Source: Levilactobacillus zymae
GTDB taxonomy: Bacteria; Bacillota; Bacilli; Lactobacillales; Lactobacillaceae
Length of the DNA: 64,000 bases
Direction of reading: 5' to 3'
Assembly: GCF_032190635.1 (NCBI RefSeq)
Contig: NZ_JAVLAS010000001.1
Location: 2,542,001 to 2,606,000, forward strand
Both the position numbers and the translations under genes were made by a program. This document shows positions 25,844-34,574 of this stretch, piece after piece (position 1 is the stretch's first letter; every line of letters starts with the position of its first letter). The notes below the pieces were generated by a model that worked only from the letters and a program-made list of their open reading frames with translations, did no database searches and was not told the DNA's origin.

Positions 25844-25857
25844 TGTAAGCGTAATCA
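25844..25857. promoter_or_regulatory. cre-like site upstream of the SDR gene
   Basis: TGTAAGCGTAATCA is a full match to TGNAANCGNWNNCA. It lies 127 bp upstream of the SDR -35 box and 45 bp past the phosphoketolase terminator. The position suits activation more than roadblock repression. Confidence 0.5.
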
Positions 25858-25901
25858 TTACAAGAAAATTATATTTTCAACCCGCACCAAATGGGGCCAA
25901 A

Positions 25902-25947
25902 AAAGACGCGTTGACCCCACTTCATCGTGTGGAATCAACGCGTCTTT
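25902..25947 (-). terminator. Terminator of the phosphoketolase gene
   Basis: The 13-bp stem AAAGACGCGTTGA/TCAACGCGTCTTT has a T run on the minus side. Confidence 0.9.
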
Positions 25948-25995
25948 AATTATTCAGGTTTTAACAGGTTTGGTTACCCAGCAGTTATCCGCAGA

Positions 25996-28383
25996 TTACT
26001 TCAAAGGCTTCCATTCCCAGTTGTTAACTTCTGGTAAGTCAGTCCCGACTTCACGAATGTAAGCCGTGTGCTTAGCCACCATGTCATCCATCCGTTGAAC
26101 GAAGTAAGCGCCCTTAACAGCGTATTCTGGGATGTCATTGACAGCTTCCTTAGCCAAGTCGAAGCGATCCAACTGGTTAAGAACCCGCATGTCAAATGGC
26201 GTGGTGATATCACCGTTTTCACGGTAACCATGAACGTGTAAGTTGTGGTTGTGACGGTCGAAGAACAGACCCTTGATCATGTCTTCGAAGCCGTGCCATG
26301 CAAAGATGATTGGCTTGTCGGTCGTGAACAGACGGTCGAATTCTTCATCAGAGATGGCCCGTGGGTCCAACTTAGGCGAACGCAACTTCAGCACGTCGAC
26401 CACGTTGATAAAGCGGATCTTCATTTCTGGGAATTCGTCGTGCAACAGGGAAATCGCAGCTAAGGATTCCCAAGTTGGTTCAGTACCAGCAACGGCAAAG
26501 ACGATGTCTGGTTCTTGACCTTGGTCGGTCGAAGCCCAGTCGATGTAGCCTAACCCGTTGTTAACCAGGTTCGTGGCTTCATCAATCGTGAACCATTGTG
26601 GACGTGGGTGCTTGGAGGTCACAATCAAGTTGATCTTGCTGCGACTCTGGAAGGCCACGTTCCCAACGGCTAACAGGGTGTTGGCATCGGCTGGCAAGTA
26701 TTCACGGATTAATTCCGGCTTCTTTTCAGCCAAGTGCGTCAACATACCTGGGTCTTGGTGAGTGTAACCGTTGTGGTCTTGTTGGAACACAGTCGAAGTG
26801 TCGACAAAGTTCAAGGATGGGTAATCATGACGCCATGATTGTTCACCCGCCTTACGCAACCACTTCATGTGTTGCGTCAACATGGAGTCAACGACCCGGC
26901 CAAAGGATTCGTAAGTGGCGAAGAACCCGTGACGACCAGTCAGAACGTAACCTTCCAACCAACCTTCAGCTTGGTGTTCGGACAATTGTGAATCGATAAT
27001 CCGGCCTTCGTGGGCCATGTTTTCGTCGTTTGGTTCGTGGATGTCTTCCATCCATTGACGCTTCCCGTAATCCAGAGCGGCATATAACCGGTTGGACTTG
27101 GTTTCGTCAGGACCAAAACCACGGAAGTTATTTGGATTCAACTTCATCATTTCGGCCAGGTAGTCAGACCAAACCAACATGTCTTGGGCAATCGTCTTGC
27201 CGTGTTCCTTAACGTCAACGGCAAACTTCTTGTAGTCAGGCATCTTCAATGGTTCAGGCTTGATCCCGCCGTTAGTGATTGGGTTCATGGCCATCCGTTG
27301 GTCACCCTTAGGCGCCATATCACGGATTTCTGCCTTCACAGAACCGTCTTCGTTAAAGAGTTCTTCTGGCTTGTAAGACTTCAGCCAGTTGACCAATAAG
27401 TCGGCGTGTTCCATGTCACCAGCAGCCACTGGAATTGGCACTTGGTGAGCCCGGAAGGACCCTTCGATTGGGTTACCATCCAGGTCATGCTTAGGACCAG
27501 TCCAGCCCTTAGGGGAACGGAAGACGATCATTGGCCATTGTGGCAACGTTTCGTCGTTGTTTTCCCGGGCATTCTTTTGGATAGCCTTAATCTTTTCGAT
27601 GACTTCGTCCATGGTCTTGGCCATGTCTTCAGTCACCCGCATGTAGTCAGTATCATTTTCGTCGATTTCAACGAAGTGAGGTTCCCAACCCATCCCAGTA
27701 AAGTATTCGGTCAATTCCTTGTCGCTCATGCGCGAAAGAATCGTTGGGTTAGAAATCTTGAACCCGTTCATGTTGATGATTGGCAGAACCGCACCATCTT
27801 TGATTGGGTTGATGAACTTGTCAGAGAACCAAGAAGCGGCCAATGGGCCAGTTTCGGATTCCCCGTCACCAATTTCAACGGCGGCAATCACGTCGGGGTT
27901 ATCTAAGATAGCACCCGTCCCGTGAGACAAGCTGTAACCAAGTTCCCCACCTTCGTGGATGGAACCTGGTGTTTCGGGAGCAGCGTGGGAAGCCACACCA
28001 CCTGGGAAGGAGAATTGCTTGAACAGACGCTTCAGGCCTTCTTCATCCTGCGAGATGTTGGGATAAATTTCACTGTAGCTACCATCAAGATATGAGTTAG
28101 ATACCATAACTTGGCCACCGTGACCTGAACCTTCAATATAGAACATGTTCAAATCGTACTTTTGGATGACCCGGTTCAAGTGAGCATAGATAAAGTTTTG
28201 AGAAACAATGGTTCCCCAGTGCCCAATAGGCTTAATTTTGACATCGTCAGAAGTTAAGTCGCGCTTTAACAGCGGGTTGTCACGCAAGAATAATTGACCT
28301 ACAGAAAGGTAATTAGCTGCGCGCCAGTACTTGTCAACGCCTTCCAAGTAAGCCTTGGAGTCGAAGTTTGTATTTGCTGCCAT
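25996..28383 (-). CDS. xpkA: Xylulose-5-phosphate/fructose-6-phosphate phosphoketolase
   Basis: 795 residues, the family's normal length. The thiamine diphosphate motif is GDGESETGP. Other conserved parts are [47 protein letters not shown] and [14 protein letters not shown]. It cleaves xylulose 5-phosphate with phosphate into acetyl phosphate and glyceraldehyde 3-phosphate. This is the key step of heterolactic fermentation and the sink for the gluconate pathway encoded farther on. AAGAAGGAGTG-like sequence precedes the ATG. A GntR regulator lies just upstream on the same strand. Codon use is strongly biased, as in a highly expressed gene. Confidence 0.97.
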   Translation of the reverse strand: MAANTNFDSKAYLEGVDKYWRAANYLSVGQLFLRDNPLLKRDLTSDDVKIKPIGHWGTIVSQNFIYAHLNRVIQKYDLNMFYIEGSGHGGQVMVSNSYLDGSYSEIYPNISQDEEGLKRLFKQFSFPGGVASHAAPETPGSIHEGGELGYSLSHGTGAILDNPDVIAAVEIGDGESETGPLAASWFSDKFINPIKDGAVLPIINMNGFKISNPTILSRMSDKELTEYFTGMGWEPHFVEIDENDTDYMRVTEDMAKTMDEVIEKIKAIQKNARENNDETLPQWPMIVFRSPKGWTGPKHDLDGNPIEGSFRAHQVPIPVAAGDMEHADLLVNWLKSYKPEELFNEDGSVKAEIRDMAPKGDQRMAMNPITNGGIKPEPLKMPDYKKFAVDVKEHGKTIAQDMLVWSDYLAEMMKLNPNNFRGFGPDETKSNRLYAALDYGKRQWMEDIHEPNDENMAHEGRIIDSQLSEHQAEGWLEGYVLTGRHGFFATYESFGRVVDSMLTQHMKWLRKAGEQSWRHDYPSLNFVDTSTVFQQDHNGYTHQDPGMLTHLAEKKPELIREYLPADANTLLAVGNVAFQSRSKINLIVTSKHPRPQWFTIDEATNLVNNGLGYIDWASTDQGQEPDIVFAVAGTEPTWESLAAISLLHDEFPEMKIRFINVVDVLKLRSPKLDPRAISDEEFDRLFTTDKPIIFAWHGFEDMIKGLFFDRHNHNLHVHGYRENGDITTPFDMRVLNQLDRFDLAKEAVNDIPEYAVKGAYFVQRMDDMVAKHTAYIREVGTDLPEVNNWEWKPLK

Positions 28384-28488
28384 GTAATTAACACTCCTTC
28401 TTTGAAATCGTCACTGCATAATCTAGTTGATAGAAAATGGCGTAAAATTTATCTCGTAGTGGCTACCGGGACGCTTTTTACAATTCCT

Positions 28489-28516
28489 ATAATACCGTAT
28501 TTTGGCAAAAAGTCAA
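28489..28516 (-). promoter_or_regulatory. Promoter of xpkA
   Basis: On the minus strand TTGACT (28511-28516), 16 bases, TATTAT (28489-28494). The leader is about 100 bases. Confidence 0.7.
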
Positions 28517-28534
28517 CCTTTTAGAAAATTGATA

Positions 28535-28545
28535 CGGTCCAATTA
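28535..28545. promoter_or_regulatory. Possible GntR operator before xpkA
   Basis: CGGTCCAATTA lies 18 bp upstream of the -35 box. The same 11 bases occur at 29749-29759 before the gntR gene. On the minus strand it reads AATTGGACCGTATCAATT, an AATTG/CAATT dyad. Confidence 0.4.
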
Positions 28546-28559
28546 ATGTAAAGATAGAG

Positions 28560-28815
28560 CCATAGTCACTCAACAGCTTCATTATCCCAAGAATCGGCGT
28601 AAAATGCGACTAAAGCCCCTTATTTTCGTGAAGTTTCCCGTGGTTTTTCGGGGTAACAACTATACCAATTCGATTTATGGTCTAGATAAATTAATCGCAT
28701 CAATTATTACCGATTGTAGACCAATTAAAAAGGCCCCAACGGCTTGTCTGGGACCTGAAAGAGAGTCTACTATAATTGCTATTCCCCGCAACCGTTTGAG
28801 GCAGCCCGTCCCCTA
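28560..28815. other. Intergenic stretch between gntR and xpkA
   Basis: AT-rich with no supported ORF. A weak AATTGG-type half-site lies near 28722. Nothing else was recognised. Confidence 0.5.
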
Positions 28816-28820
28816 GTGCC

Positions 28821-28908
28821 GCACGTTAAAAGAGCAAGCCTCCACAACCCGAAGACTTGCTCTTTTAACGTGCATGCTCACCGGCTAGGCGCCTGGGTCC
28901 GCATGCTT
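28821..28908 (-). repeat. Interspersed repeat copy A with long hairpin
   Basis: A perfect 18-bp stem (28821-28838 with 28856-28873) is followed in plus coordinates by the conserved box around GCTCACCGGCTAGGCGCC. It lies directly after the gntR stop and probably also terminates transcription. Copies B, C and D are at 43132, 56857 and 63043. Confidence 0.6.
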
Positions 28909-29634
28909 TTATTCTTCATCCAACGACACAAAGGTGTTATAGTTCAAATATCGGTAATGCAACCGCATGTTCGACACCTCAAACGGCGTCCCGTCGTCCA
29001 GAAAGAAAATCCCTTCCATGATGCCGACCGGTTCCACCGGCGTTAACTTCAAGAGATCCTGATCGTCCGCCGTCGACGGCGCCGCCTGAATCGACATAAA
29101 CGATTTCGTAACCACCTTGCCCTGACTTTCCAGGTAATTAAAAATGGAACTCGAAACCGTCTGCTGAGACAAGTTCGGGGCGATCTTGATGGGAATGTAC
29201 CCCGTTTCAATCATAAAGGGCTGATCATTGAACAGCCGCAACCGTTTGATCTCGTAGACAAAATCTCCCGGTAATAAAAAGAGGTCTTGCTGGATTTCCT
29301 TGCTCGCGGGCACCACATTGAACCCTAATAATCGGATCCCCGGCGTGTTGCCGGCCGACTTCATACTGTCGGTAATTCCGAGATTTGACCCCTCATATTG
29401 AAAAATTGTTTGGTTTTTCATATATAATGGATTAATGAAGGTCCCGGAACCCCGTTTTTTAAAAATAATGCCCTGATTAGCCAAAATGCTCAACGCCCGC
29501 TTTACCGAGCTACGGCTCACCCCGTAGGCTTCACTAAGGCTCCGCTCATCGGGCAACCGCTTATTGGGAAATTCATTCTGGTGGATCCGCTGCTTTAAAT
29601 CGCGCATGACCTGTCGATAAACTAAATCTGCCAT
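28909..29634 (-). CDS. GntR-family transcriptional regulator with UTRA domain
   Basis: 241 residues. The N-terminal winged helix has RLPDERSLSEAYGVSRSSV (about 26-44) and a wing GTFINP. The C-terminal UTRA-like effector domain begins near residue 85 (VVPASKEIQQDLFLLPGDFVYEIKRLR) and ends FEVSNMRLHYRYLNY. UTRA domains of this HutC subfamily bind small sugars or their phosphates. It precedes xpkA on the same strand, and the two upstream regions share an 11-base motif. It is therefore a likely regulator of phosphoketolase and of itself. Confidence 0.85.
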   Translation of the reverse strand: MADLVYRQVMRDLKQRIHQNEFPNKRLPDERSLSEAYGVSRSSVKRALSILANQGIIFKKRGSGTFINPLYMKNQTIFQYEGSNLGITDSMKSAGNTPGIRLLGFNVVPASKEIQQDLFLLPGDFVYEIKRLRLFNDQPFMIETGYIPIKIAPNLSQQTVSSSIFNYLESQGKVVTKSFMSIQAAPSTADDQDLLKLTPVEPVGIMEGIFFLDDGTPFEVSNMRLHYRYLNYNTFVSLDEE

Positions 29635-29678
29635 GATATCTCCTCATTACTCATTCACTAAACGCTTCACTGGTGTAA

Positions 29679-29687
29679 AGTATAGCA
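29679..29687 (-). promoter_or_regulatory. Extended -10 promoter of gntR
   Basis: TGCTATACT on the minus strand, 45 bases before the start codon. Confidence 0.55.
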
Positions 29688-29719
29688 GGTTTTCGCAACA
29701 GTGTCTGCTTTTTCATAAA

Positions 29720-29759
29720 AATTGACCGTTCCAGTTCATTTTAAAGTGCGGTCCAATTA
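29720..29759. promoter_or_regulatory. Paired AATTG(G)ACCG half-sites, putative GntR operator
   Basis: AATTGACCG (29720-29728) and CGGTCCAATT (29749-29758) face each other between the divergent gntR and ybaK genes. Confidence 0.4.
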
Positions 29760-29816
29760 CAAATATTTTTAAGAAAGGGACGGAACCTTAATTCCGTCAA
29801 TCAGGTAATTTCCTTT

Positions 29817-30320
29817 ATGGCTAAGAAGAAAAAAACAAAACGGTTACACAAAACCCTCGTCGAACAAATCCTCGATAAACACAAAATTGCGTACCAGCAA
29901 TACGAATTTGCGACCCACATGGCCGGGGATACCGCCCAAATGGAAGTCGATCACGCCGCCGTCGATGAGCATCACATCTATAAGACCCTGGTACTCAGCG
30001 GCAACGTTACCGGACCCCTAGTCGGCGTCTTACCCATCGACGAACACCTCGACGAGAAGAAACTCGCCAAGGCCTCCGGCAACAAGAAGGTCGACATGCT
30101 GCCCTTAAAGAACCTGGTTAAGACCACCGGTTACGAGCACGGCGCCAACACCCCCGTGGGCATCTGGGAAAAGAAACAGTTCCCAATTTTTCTGGATAAC
30201 ACCGCTCACGAACAGGGACAGATCCTGGTTTCTTCCGGACAAATCGGGCGGTCCGTCGAGCTCAATGCTGACGACTTAGCCACGCTGGTTCACGGCACCT
30301 TCACCGACCTGCTGGAGTAA
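29817..30320 (+). CDS. ybaK: YbaK-family Cys-tRNA(Pro)/aminoacyl-tRNA deacylase
   Basis: 167 residues with a basic N-terminus (MAKKKKTKRLHKT). Typical YbaK features are HHIYKTLVLSG, GVLPIDEHLDEKKLAKASGNKKVDML and a C-terminal GQILVSSGQIGRSVEL. The family removes mischarged Cys from tRNA(Pro) in trans. AGGTAA is the only ribosome binding site-like element before the ATG. The next gene starts four bases after its stop, so the two are cotranscribed. Confidence 0.9.
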   Translation: MAKKKKTKRLHKTLVEQILDKHKIAYQQYEFATHMAGDTAQMEVDHAAVDEHHIYKTLVLSGNVTGPLVGVLPIDEHLDEKKLAKASGNKKVDMLPLKNLVKTTGYEHGANTPVGIWEKKQFPIFLDNTAHEQGQILVSSGQIGRSVELNADDLATLVHGTFTDLLE

Positions 30321-30323
30321 CCG

Positions 30324-31130
30324 ATGACCGTTGATTACGCGTTACTCGTCAAGAACCTCGCCCTGATTGTCTTTTGGCTCCTGGTGCTTCCGGGGGCCTT
30401 TATTGCCCTGTTGACCGGGATCAACCGTAATACTAAGCAATACCTGGCCAACGGGTTTGGAATTAATAGTGAACTGTATTTAGGGTTCATCGGCATCTTT
30501 TTTCACGAACTCAGTCACCTCTTAGTGGCCCTGCTTTTCGGTCACCAGATCACTAAGTTCCGGCTGCTCAAACGGCCCCATCCCCACCAACGAGATGCTA
30601 ACGGTGAGAAAGATCTGGCCCTCGGTTACGTCAATCACACCTGGAACCAACATAGCTGGTACCAAAGCACCGGCAATCTCTTTATCGGGATTGCCCCCAT
30701 CTTCGGCTGCAGTCTGGTCTTATTGGGCCTGACCGCCTGGCTCTTACCCGACCTGTTTAGTGGGTTGATGACCGTTGTCAGCCATCCCCTTGATCTGCAT
30801 TGGGAAGGCCTCAGAGAAGCCGTGGTGGGGGCCCACGATAGTTGGTGGCGGTGGTTGGTCATGGGGGTATTGCCCATGAACATTAGCGTCGGGGGCTTTG
30901 ACCTGAGCAGCGCCGATTTTGCCAATTCGCAGATGGGCCTGATTGGGTTCGTGACGCTGATCATGGTACTCACCGCCGGCTGGACCCTGGTCAACGGCGC
31001 CGCGGGTTGGCTAACCGGTGTGGCCACGGTCATGTCCCTACTAACCATCGTGTTGACCTGTTCACTTCTCATCTCCGGGGCAACGAACTTCTTCGTCCGC
31101 ATCGTCCTGCACATTAAATGGCATCATTAG
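30324..31130 (+). CDS. Membrane protein with HExxH motif, metalloprotease-like
   Basis: 268 residues with about six helices. GGAGTAACC precedes the ATG inside the ybaK end. The second helix contains FFHELSHLLVALLFGH, an HExxH zinc motif in a membrane setting as in M50/site-2-type proteases. A later GIAPIFG segment could supply the second part of the site. I did not see a clear LDG motif, so the family is not certain. A membrane zinc protease acting in or near the bilayer is the best guess. Confidence 0.65.
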   Translation: MTVDYALLVKNLALIVFWLLVLPGAFIALLTGINRNTKQYLANGFGINSELYLGFIGIFFHELSHLLVALLFGHQITKFRLLKRPHPHQRDANGEKDLALGYVNHTWNQHSWYQSTGNLFIGIAPIFGCSLVLLGLTAWLLPDLFSGLMTVVSHPLDLHWEGLREAVVGAHDSWWRWLVMGVLPMNISVGGFDLSSADFANSQMGLIGFVTLIMVLTAGWTLVNGAAGWLTGVATVMSLLTIVLTCSLLISGATNFFVRIVLHIKWHH

Positions 31131-31152
31131 CTCACCACGTTTGAGGTGAGCT
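31129..31152 (+). terminator. Terminator
   Basis: The 8-bp stem AGCTCACC/GGTGAGCT is followed by TTTTTG. Confidence 0.85.
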
Positions 31153-31200
31153 TTTTGTCGTCAACTACAGTAAAATAGAACTGAAAGGAGGTGGCGGCCC

Positions 31201-31974
31201 TTGTCCACAGCCACCAGTACCAGCACCATTACCATCACCAACTTGATTTGGAGTTTTGACCGGACCACTAACCACGTCAAGCTCCTATTACTTTCCCGGG
31301 ATCAGGCCCCCTTTAAGGGTTACTGGGCGTTACCCGAAACCACCATGCGTGCCGACGAAAGTGCCGATGCGGCGGCCTTACGCCTGGTCCGTGAAAAAAT
31401 CGGTCTAGCGCTGGATAGCTTGCATACCGAACAACTGGCGACCTTTACCCAGCCCCACCGAACGCCCGGTCAACGGCACGTCGCGCTCGCCTACATGACC
31501 TTCTTACCAGAAATGCCCCCGCTGACGCCCGGGTACGGCGCTCGGGCCGCGCAATGGTTCGAATTTCGGGACCAGTCCGCCGCCTATCAGGTCCACCACG
31601 GGACCGCAACCTTCACCACACCAACCGTACCGGCAGCGACCTACTACGCCACCCTCGCCACCCATATGACCGCACCGACAACCCACCTCGCCTTCGATCA
31701 CGCTTGGATGATTGCCGTGGCTAGCCAACGGATCCGTAACAAGCTCGACTACCAGCCCAATATCTTGCTGACGCTGGGAACGGCCTTCACCCTTCGTGAG
31801 GCCCGGACCGTCTTTGCGACCTTCTTGCGTTGCCCGCTAAGTGCGCTCGACAACTCGAATTTCAAGAAGAACCACCGTCACCTATTCACCGCCGTCGGCA
31901 CCACCGCGGCCAAGCGGGCGGGCCGCCCCGCAACCCTTTACCGGCTAAACTATCTCCCCTTGACAAACGCGTAG
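31201..31974 (+). CDS. nrtR: NrtR-type transcriptional regulator (Nudix-related)
   Basis: 257 residues from a TTG at 31201 with AAAGGAGG upstream. The N-terminal Nudix-like domain (about 8-140) has a damaged Nudix box. Where hydrolases read RExxEExG, this reads RLVREKIGL, so it likely binds rather than cleaves its ligand. The C-terminal part is a winged helix (NILLTLGTAFTLREARTVF, KKNHRHLFTAVG). NrtR proteins repress NAD genes and respond to ADP-ribose or related ligands. The two downstream genes (NiaP-like and NadC) and the two palindromes before them support the call. Confidence 0.85.
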   Translation: MSTATSTSTITITNLIWSFDRTTNHVKLLLLSRDQAPFKGYWALPETTMRADESADAAALRLVREKIGLALDSLHTEQLATFTQPHRTPGQRHVALAYMTFLPEMPPLTPGYGARAAQWFEFRDQSAAYQVHHGTATFTTPTVPAATYYATLATHMTAPTTHLAFDHAWMIAVASQRIRNKLDYQPNILLTLGTAFTLREARTVFATFLRCPLSALDNSNFKKNHRHLFTAVGTTAAKRAGRPATLYRLNYLPLTNA

Positions 31975-31988
31975 AAACCGCCTATATT
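31960..31988 (+). promoter_or_regulatory. Promoter of niaP-nadC
   Basis: TTGACA (31960-31965), 17 bases, TATATT (31983-31988). It lies over the last codons of nrtR. Confidence 0.8.
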
Positions 31989-32001
31989 TAGCTCTAAGTT
32001 A

Positions 32002-32026
32002 AATAAAAGTCGTTTCTACTTTTATT
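32002..32026. promoter_or_regulatory. NrtR operator 1
   Basis: AATAAAAGT, 7 bases, ACTTTTATT: a perfect dyad just past the expected transcription start. Confidence 0.7.
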
Positions 32027-32033
32027 TTAATTT

Positions 32034-32058
32034 AATAAAAGTAAATATTACTTTTATT
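32034..32058. promoter_or_regulatory. NrtR operator 2
   Basis: The same 9-base arms and 7-base spacing as operator 1, exactly 32 bp (about three helical turns) downstream. Confidence 0.7.
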
Positions 32059-32079
32059 ATAATTCTGGGGAGGATTTAT

Positions 32080-33285
32080 ATGTCGAAATCGAAATATCAC
32101 TTATTGTTCGTAGTGGGGACCGCCTGGCTGTTTGATGCCATGGACGTCGCCATTCTCTCGTTTATCATGCCGTTGTTAAAGGCTGAATGGCAACTTTCAC
32201 CGGTCCAATTGGGGACCGTGGGAGCTGCGACTTCCGTCGGGATGATTATTGGCGCCCTACTGTGTGGTTACCTGGCCGACCGGATTGGGCGTAAGCAGGT
32301 TCTGATTTACACCCTGGCCCTCTTTTCACTGGGGAACTTAGCCCTAACCTTAGCCCCCAACGTGACCGTCTTCATCCTGATTCGCTTCATCACGGGAATT
32401 GGGCTGGGGGGCGAACTGCCCGTGGCGGCCACGTTAATCGCCGACAGTTACCACGGCACGCAGCGCTCTCGAATGTTAGTCATGGCCGACAGCTTCTGGG
32501 CCATCGGTTGGATCCTGGCGTCGGTATTGGCCTTTGGGGCAATGCCCGCCATCGGTTGGCGCTGGACCGTCTTGATTACGGCCCTGACCGTCCTGTACGC
32601 CTTGCCGTTACGCAAGCATTTACCCACGACACCGGTCAAGCCCATGGTCAAATCTTCCTATAAGGTGTTGTGGCAACCGGAACACCGGCAACAAACCTTG
32701 CTTCTGAGTGCGCTGTGGTTCATCGTGATGCTCACCTACTACGGCATGTTCTTGTGGTTACCCAGCATTCTGGTCTTACGTGGGTTTCCCATCGTGCATA
32801 GTTTTAACTACACCCTTCTCATGAGTCTCGCCCAATTACCAGGGTACTACTTAGCCGCCTACTTGATGGGGAAGCTCCGGCAGAAAACTGTCTTACTAAT
32901 CTACTTAGGGGGAACCATTGTCAGTGTCCTGGCTTTCAGTATGGCGACCAGCAACTTGGCGATCCTGGTCAGCGGCGCTTGGCTTTCCTTCTTCGACTTG
33001 GGAGCTTGGGGGACGCTAATCGCTCTGACACCGGGGCAGTTTCCCCAAGCCATCCGGGGAACCGGGATGGGCTCCGCGCAATCCATTGGCCGAGTCGGCG
33101 CCACGATCGGTCCCTACATGGTCGGTCTGTTGATCCAGCTTAAGTTTTCAATCAGCACCATCCTCGGCCTGTTCGTGGTCCTGCTGGTCTTCGGTGCCTT
33201 GCTCTTAGCCGTGGGGGTAACCGATACCACCGTGGTTTCAAAGGAGGCCGTCACCCATGACGCTAAGTCCGAAACGACTCACTGA
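32080..33285 (+). CDS. niaP: NiaP-like MFS niacin transporter
   Basis: 401 residues with 12 predicted helices. GGGGAGG precedes the ATG. The MFS signature DRIGRKQ after helix 2 and GIGLGGELPVAATL are typical of the sugar-porter-like branch that includes NiaP. Control by NrtR sites and overlap with nadC indicate uptake of a pyridine precursor such as nicotinate. Quinolinate cannot be excluded. Confidence 0.75.
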   Translation: MSKSKYHLLFVVGTAWLFDAMDVAILSFIMPLLKAEWQLSPVQLGTVGAATSVGMIIGALLCGYLADRIGRKQVLIYTLALFSLGNLALTLAPNVTVFILIRFITGIGLGGELPVAATLIADSYHGTQRSRMLVMADSFWAIGWILASVLAFGAMPAIGWRWTVLITALTVLYALPLRKHLPTTPVKPMVKSSYKVLWQPEHRQQTLLLSALWFIVMLTYYGMFLWLPSILVLRGFPIVHSFNYTLLMSLAQLPGYYLAAYLMGKLRQKTVLLIYLGGTIVSVLAFSMATSNLAILVSGAWLSFFDLGAWGTLIALTPGQFPQAIRGTGMGSAQSIGRVGATIGPYMVGLLIQLKFSISTILGLFVVLLVFGALLLAVGVTDTTVVSKEAVTHDAKSETTH

Positions 33286-34090
33286 GTTACTGGCAACCTT
33301 TCTCGAAGAGGACCTAGCCACCGGCGATCTTAGTACCAGCGCCTTACCACCCCAAGTGGTGTACGGCGACTTTACGGCCAAACGCGCGGGCATCCTGGTG
33401 GGCCAGTGCATTCCCAGCGCCGTTTACGCGCGCTTAAGTTCTCAGGCAACCTACACCCCCACGGTCCCAGACGGAACGTTGGTCCAAGCCGGCACCATCG
33501 TGGGCCACGCCACCGGTCCCGCAACCACCCTGTTAGCTGGCGAACGGGTAACACTCAACCTGATGCAGCGCATGAGTGGCATCGCCACGGCGACCCACTT
33601 AGCCGTAGACGCCCTCAACGACCCGTCCATCGGCATTCTGGACACCCGCAAGACGGCTCCCGGCCTACGACTCTTCGACAAGTACGCCGTGCAGTGCGGC
33701 GGTGGTCTGAATCACCGCATGGGATTGTACGATGCCGTGATGCTCAAAGATAATCATTTACGCTTGATTACTGATTTGCCCGCTACGGTGCAGCGCTTAC
33801 GGCAATTGATCGGCCCCACCAAGTTAATTGAAGTCGAGGTGGAATCCTTAGATCAGTTACAACTTGCCATCACTAGTCGCGTCGACATGATTATGTTCGA
33901 TAACCAGTCGCCCGCAACGGTACGGGAATGGCGCCAGTTGGTGCCTCCGACCATCCAAGTTGAAGCGTCCGGGGGCATTACGCCCGCCAAATTACCGAGC
34001 TATGCGGGGACCGGCGTGGACTTCATCTCGTTAGGCTACCTCACCAATAGCGTTCAGGCACTCGATATTTCCTTTAACTTAACCGACTGA
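33257..34090 (+). CDS. nadC: Nicotinate-nucleotide pyrophosphorylase (quinolinate phosphoribosyltransferase)
   Basis: 277 residues, normal length. Motifs are EEDLATGDLS, NLMQRMSGIAT, DTRKTAPGLR, HRMGLYDAVMLKDNH, EVEVES and the C-terminal SGGITP and DFISLGYLTNS phosphate site. It forms nicotinate mononucleotide from quinolinate and PRPP. The gene overlaps the transporter by 29 bases and has AAAGGAGG inside it. No nadA or nadB is seen here, so the source of quinolinate is unclear. Confidence 0.92.
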   Translation: MTLSPKRLTELLATFLEEDLATGDLSTSALPPQVVYGDFTAKRAGILVGQCIPSAVYARLSSQATYTPTVPDGTLVQAGTIVGHATGPATTLLAGERVTLNLMQRMSGIATATHLAVDALNDPSIGILDTRKTAPGLRLFDKYAVQCGGGLNHRMGLYDAVMLKDNHLRLITDLPATVQRLRQLIGPTKLIEVEVESLDQLQLAITSRVDMIMFDNQSPATVREWRQLVPPTIQVEASGGITPAKLPSYAGTGVDFISLGYLTNSVQALDISFNLTD

Positions 34091-34118
34091 TTTATGATGA
34101 ATCAGTCCGTCAACATTC

Positions 34119-34144
34119 GGGCCTGGGACAAAAATCCCGGGCCC
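34119..34144 (+). terminator. Terminator of the NAD module
   Basis: A 10-bp stem (GGGCCTGGGA/TCCCGGGCCC) is followed by TTTAG. Confidence 0.75.
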
Positions 34145-34164
34145 TTTAGTGTCTCCAAATATTG

Positions 34165-34205
34165 GGTGTCGCAACGTGCGCCAAAGGGCAGCTGGTTGCG
34201 CGCTC
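34165..34205. repeat. Partial copy of the interspersed repeat
   Basis: CAACGTGCGCCAAAGGGCAG and CTGGTTGCGC resemble AAACGTGCGCTAAAAGGCAG and CTAGTTGCGC of copy B at 43163. Confidence 0.45.
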
Positions 34206-34299
34206 TTACTTATCCCCTCGACAGTCACGCTGAACAATATCAGTTTCCCGTGGCTTCTCAGGTTTACCGGTCACATTTTTACTTAATCGTCTTCGATTA

Positions 34300-34376
34300 A
34301 GCGTTTTCATAGTTGGACGTCCCCAGAATGAATCCTGCTCAACCGGTTATGAAAGCGGTCGGAGCGTTTTCATAGT
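34300..34376. repeat. Direct repeats AGCGTTTTCATAGT
   Basis: Two exact 14-base copies (34300-34313 and 34363-34376), 63 bp apart, lie upstream of the small peptide gene. Each overlaps a cre-like sequence (TTAAGCGTTTTCAT at the first), so CcpA or another regulator could bind both. Confidence 0.5.
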
Positions 34377-34496
34377 CAACTATTAGCTAAAATAGTCGCT
34401 AACCCCTTGCAATAAAACGATTACATAAAATATTTTTAAATGTAATCCTTTACATGACCAATTAATTCTTGATTTAATTTTCTGAAAGAATTATGA

Positions 34497-34510
34497 TGTT
34501 CACGTTAACA
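34497..34510. promoter_or_regulatory. Hexuronate-type operator palindrome
   Basis: TGTTCACGTTAACA matches the dyad before uxuB (TGTTAACGTGAACA at 59808-59821, reverse complement identical) and nearly matches that before the GPH transporter. It lies 65 bases before the peptide start. Confidence 0.5.
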
Positions 34511-34574
34511 AATGTTGAAAACACGAAACTTAAAAAAGTTAAAGCGAGTTAAGCTGAAAGGATATGTTTATTAA

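Noticed and set aside
28604..29046. Plus-strand frames in the gntR-xpkA gap
   Set aside because: They cross the long hairpin of repeat copy A and the 3' end of gntR, with no start signals.
34094..34300. A 68-codon plus-strand frame after nadC
   Set aside because: It runs through the terminator at 34119 and a partial interspersed repeat, so it is chance coding.
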